From DATLFQ01 sp035540915 (lineage in GTDB: Bacteria > Actinomycetota > Acidimicrobiia > Acidimicrobiales > GCA-2861595): a stretch of DNA of 7,661 nucleotides. Both the position numbers and the translations under genes were made by a program. The stretch's first letter is position 1, and each line of letters begins with the position of its first letter. The notes under the pieces were generated by a model. That model was given only the letters and a program-made list of their open reading frames with translations. It was not told the DNA's origin and searched no databases. The DNA lies in the NCBI GenBank assembly GCA_035540915.1, contig DATLFQ010000002.1, forward strand, positions 1 to 7,661, in the 5' to 3' direction. Positions 6,771 to 7,661 of the stretch are shown piece by piece.

Positions 6771-7627
6771 CCGACGACACCGCCGCGCCGGGGGTCGAGT
6801 TGAACCTCAAGCAGGTCGCCCACCGCCTCGACGTCCACTACATGACCGCCTACCGCTACGTGCGCCAGGGCCAACTGCGGGCGCGCCAGCAGGGCAGAAC
6901 ATGGCGGGTGCTGGAGGAGGATCTCGACCTGTTCGCCGCCATCCGCCAATCGGACCAGGCCTTGCCGCCGGTCCGCGGTCGTATGGCCAGGCCCGACCGG
7001 GCCTCGCGGCTGGGCGATTGCCTCGTCGTCGGAGACGAGCCCGGCGGCTGGTCCATCGTCGAGGAGGCGCTGACGTCGGGCGTTACCCCGGAGGCTTGTT
7101 TCGTGGACCTGATCGGCGCGGCGCTGGCCGGCCTGGCCCAGGAACACGGCGGTCCTCTGGATCTGGCAGACAGCGCGGAACACTGCATCGCCTCCGCCGT
7201 GGCGCACCGCCTCATTGTCCGGCTCGGTGCCAGGTTCCGGCCCCGCGGTCAGACAGTCGGGCGAGTCGTCGTGGGCGCTGCGACCGGTGCCCGTCAGCCC
7301 CTACGCCAGGCCTTGGCGGCAGAGCTCCTCCGGCTCCGACGCTTCGTCGTCCTCGAACTCGGCAGCGATGTGCCGCCCGAGCCCTTCGTCACAGCAGCAC
7401 ATCGTGCGGACCGCTTGGTCGCTGTGGGCGTCGGTCTTGGTTCCCCAACCTGCCTCGAGGCTGCTGCCGACATCTGCCGACTCCTGCATGACGAGCTCCC
7501 TGGGACAGCCGTCATCGTCTATGGCTGGGACGTCGTCGAAGCCCCAGAGTTCGTCGGGGCGGATGGCTGGGTCAACAATGAACGGTCTCTCGTCTCGAAA
7601 ATGGAAACCCTGGTGCATCTCGACTGA
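6767..7627 (+). CDS. Helix-turn-helix protein with a degenerate cobalamin-binding-like domain
   Basis: A 286-residue putative transcription regulator. Residues about 12-55 form an excisionase/MerR-type winged helix-turn-helix (pattern MTAYRYVRQGQLRARQQGRTWRV). Residues about 85-155 resemble the four-helix cap of cobalamin-binding proteins and retain the Glu-His pair (138-139), but the tryptophan expected ten residues before it is absent. Residues about 163-270 follow the alternating strand/helix order of the B12-binding Rossmann fold. The lower-ligand motif (D/E)xHxxG is replaced by A175-R-Q177-P-L-R180, the usual Ser-x-Leu region reads GVGLG, and the Gly-Gly pair reads Gly-Trp (253-254). Domain order is that of CarH/LitR-type B12 photoreceptor repressors, but canonical His-on cobalamin binding looks unlikely. 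Its ATG overlaps the metE stop (ATGA) with no strong ribosome binding site, implying translational coupling and shared riboswitch control. The DNA target is unknown; autoregulation or control of nrdAB is inference. Confidence 0.85.
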   Translation: MTDDTAAPGVELNLKQVAHRLDVHYMTAYRYVRQGQLRARQQGRTWRVLEEDLDLFAAIRQSDQALPPVRGRMARPDRASRLGDCLVVGDEPGGWSIVEEALTSGVTPEACFVDLIGAALAGLAQEHGGPLDLADSAEHCIASAVAHRLIVRLGARFRPRGQTVGRVVVGAATGARQPLRQALAAELLRLRRFVVLELGSDVPPEPFVTAAHRADRLVAVGVGLGSPTCLEAAADICRLLHDELPGTAVIVYGWDVVEAPEFVGADGWVNNERSLVSKMETLVHLD

Positions 7628-7661
7628 CCCGAGCCTCGTCCGGTACGGGCGTCAGCAGCCC

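Noticed and set aside
7624..7655. Inverted repeat CTGAC/GTCAG just after the regulator gene as a terminator
   Set aside because: Short, bulged stem with a long loop and no T-run before the window ends.

Overview
The window is GC-rich DNA that reads like an actinobacterial chromosome, possibly Acidimicrobiia-like. That assignment rests on base composition and the general look of the NrdA, NrdB and MetE proteins, and no taxonomic marker is present. It holds four complete genes in two divergent pairs around a regulatory region of about 400 bp (4070-4466), plus about 600 bp of apparently non-coding DNA at the left.

Left (1-614): a possible gene fragment runs off the left edge on the minus strand. 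It is followed by a stretch with no supportable gene, which holds a 14-bp tandem repeat at 234-302.

Minus strand (615-4069): nrdA then nrdB, encoding the alpha and beta subunits of an aerobic class Ia-type ribonucleotide reductase (RNR). The stop of nrdA overlaps the start of nrdB (TGATG). All catalytic cysteines and the C-terminal cysteine pair of NrdA are present, as are the six iron ligands and the radical tyrosine of NrdB. Upstream of nrdA lie a good -35/-10 pair and an NrdR-box-like palindrome.

Plus strand (4255-7627): a cobalamin riboswitch with all its conserved boxes leads into metE (cobalamin-independent methionine synthase). metE overlaps by ATGA a gene for a DNA-binding protein with an excisionase/MerR-type helix-turn-helix and a C-terminal region shaped like a cobalamin-binding cap plus Rossmann fold. 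In that protein the signature cobalamin-binding motifs are degraded, including replacement of the lower-ligand histidine by glutamine.

The theme is B12 economy: two enzymes that need no B12, in reactions where B12-dependent alternatives exist (MetH, class II RNR), sit back to back. The riboswitch should switch off metE and the regulator gene when cobalamin is plentiful. The most interesting element is the degenerate B12-domain regulator inside a B12-riboswitch operon. It could have lost B12 sensing, sense another ligand, or regulate the neighbouring nrdAB promoter.
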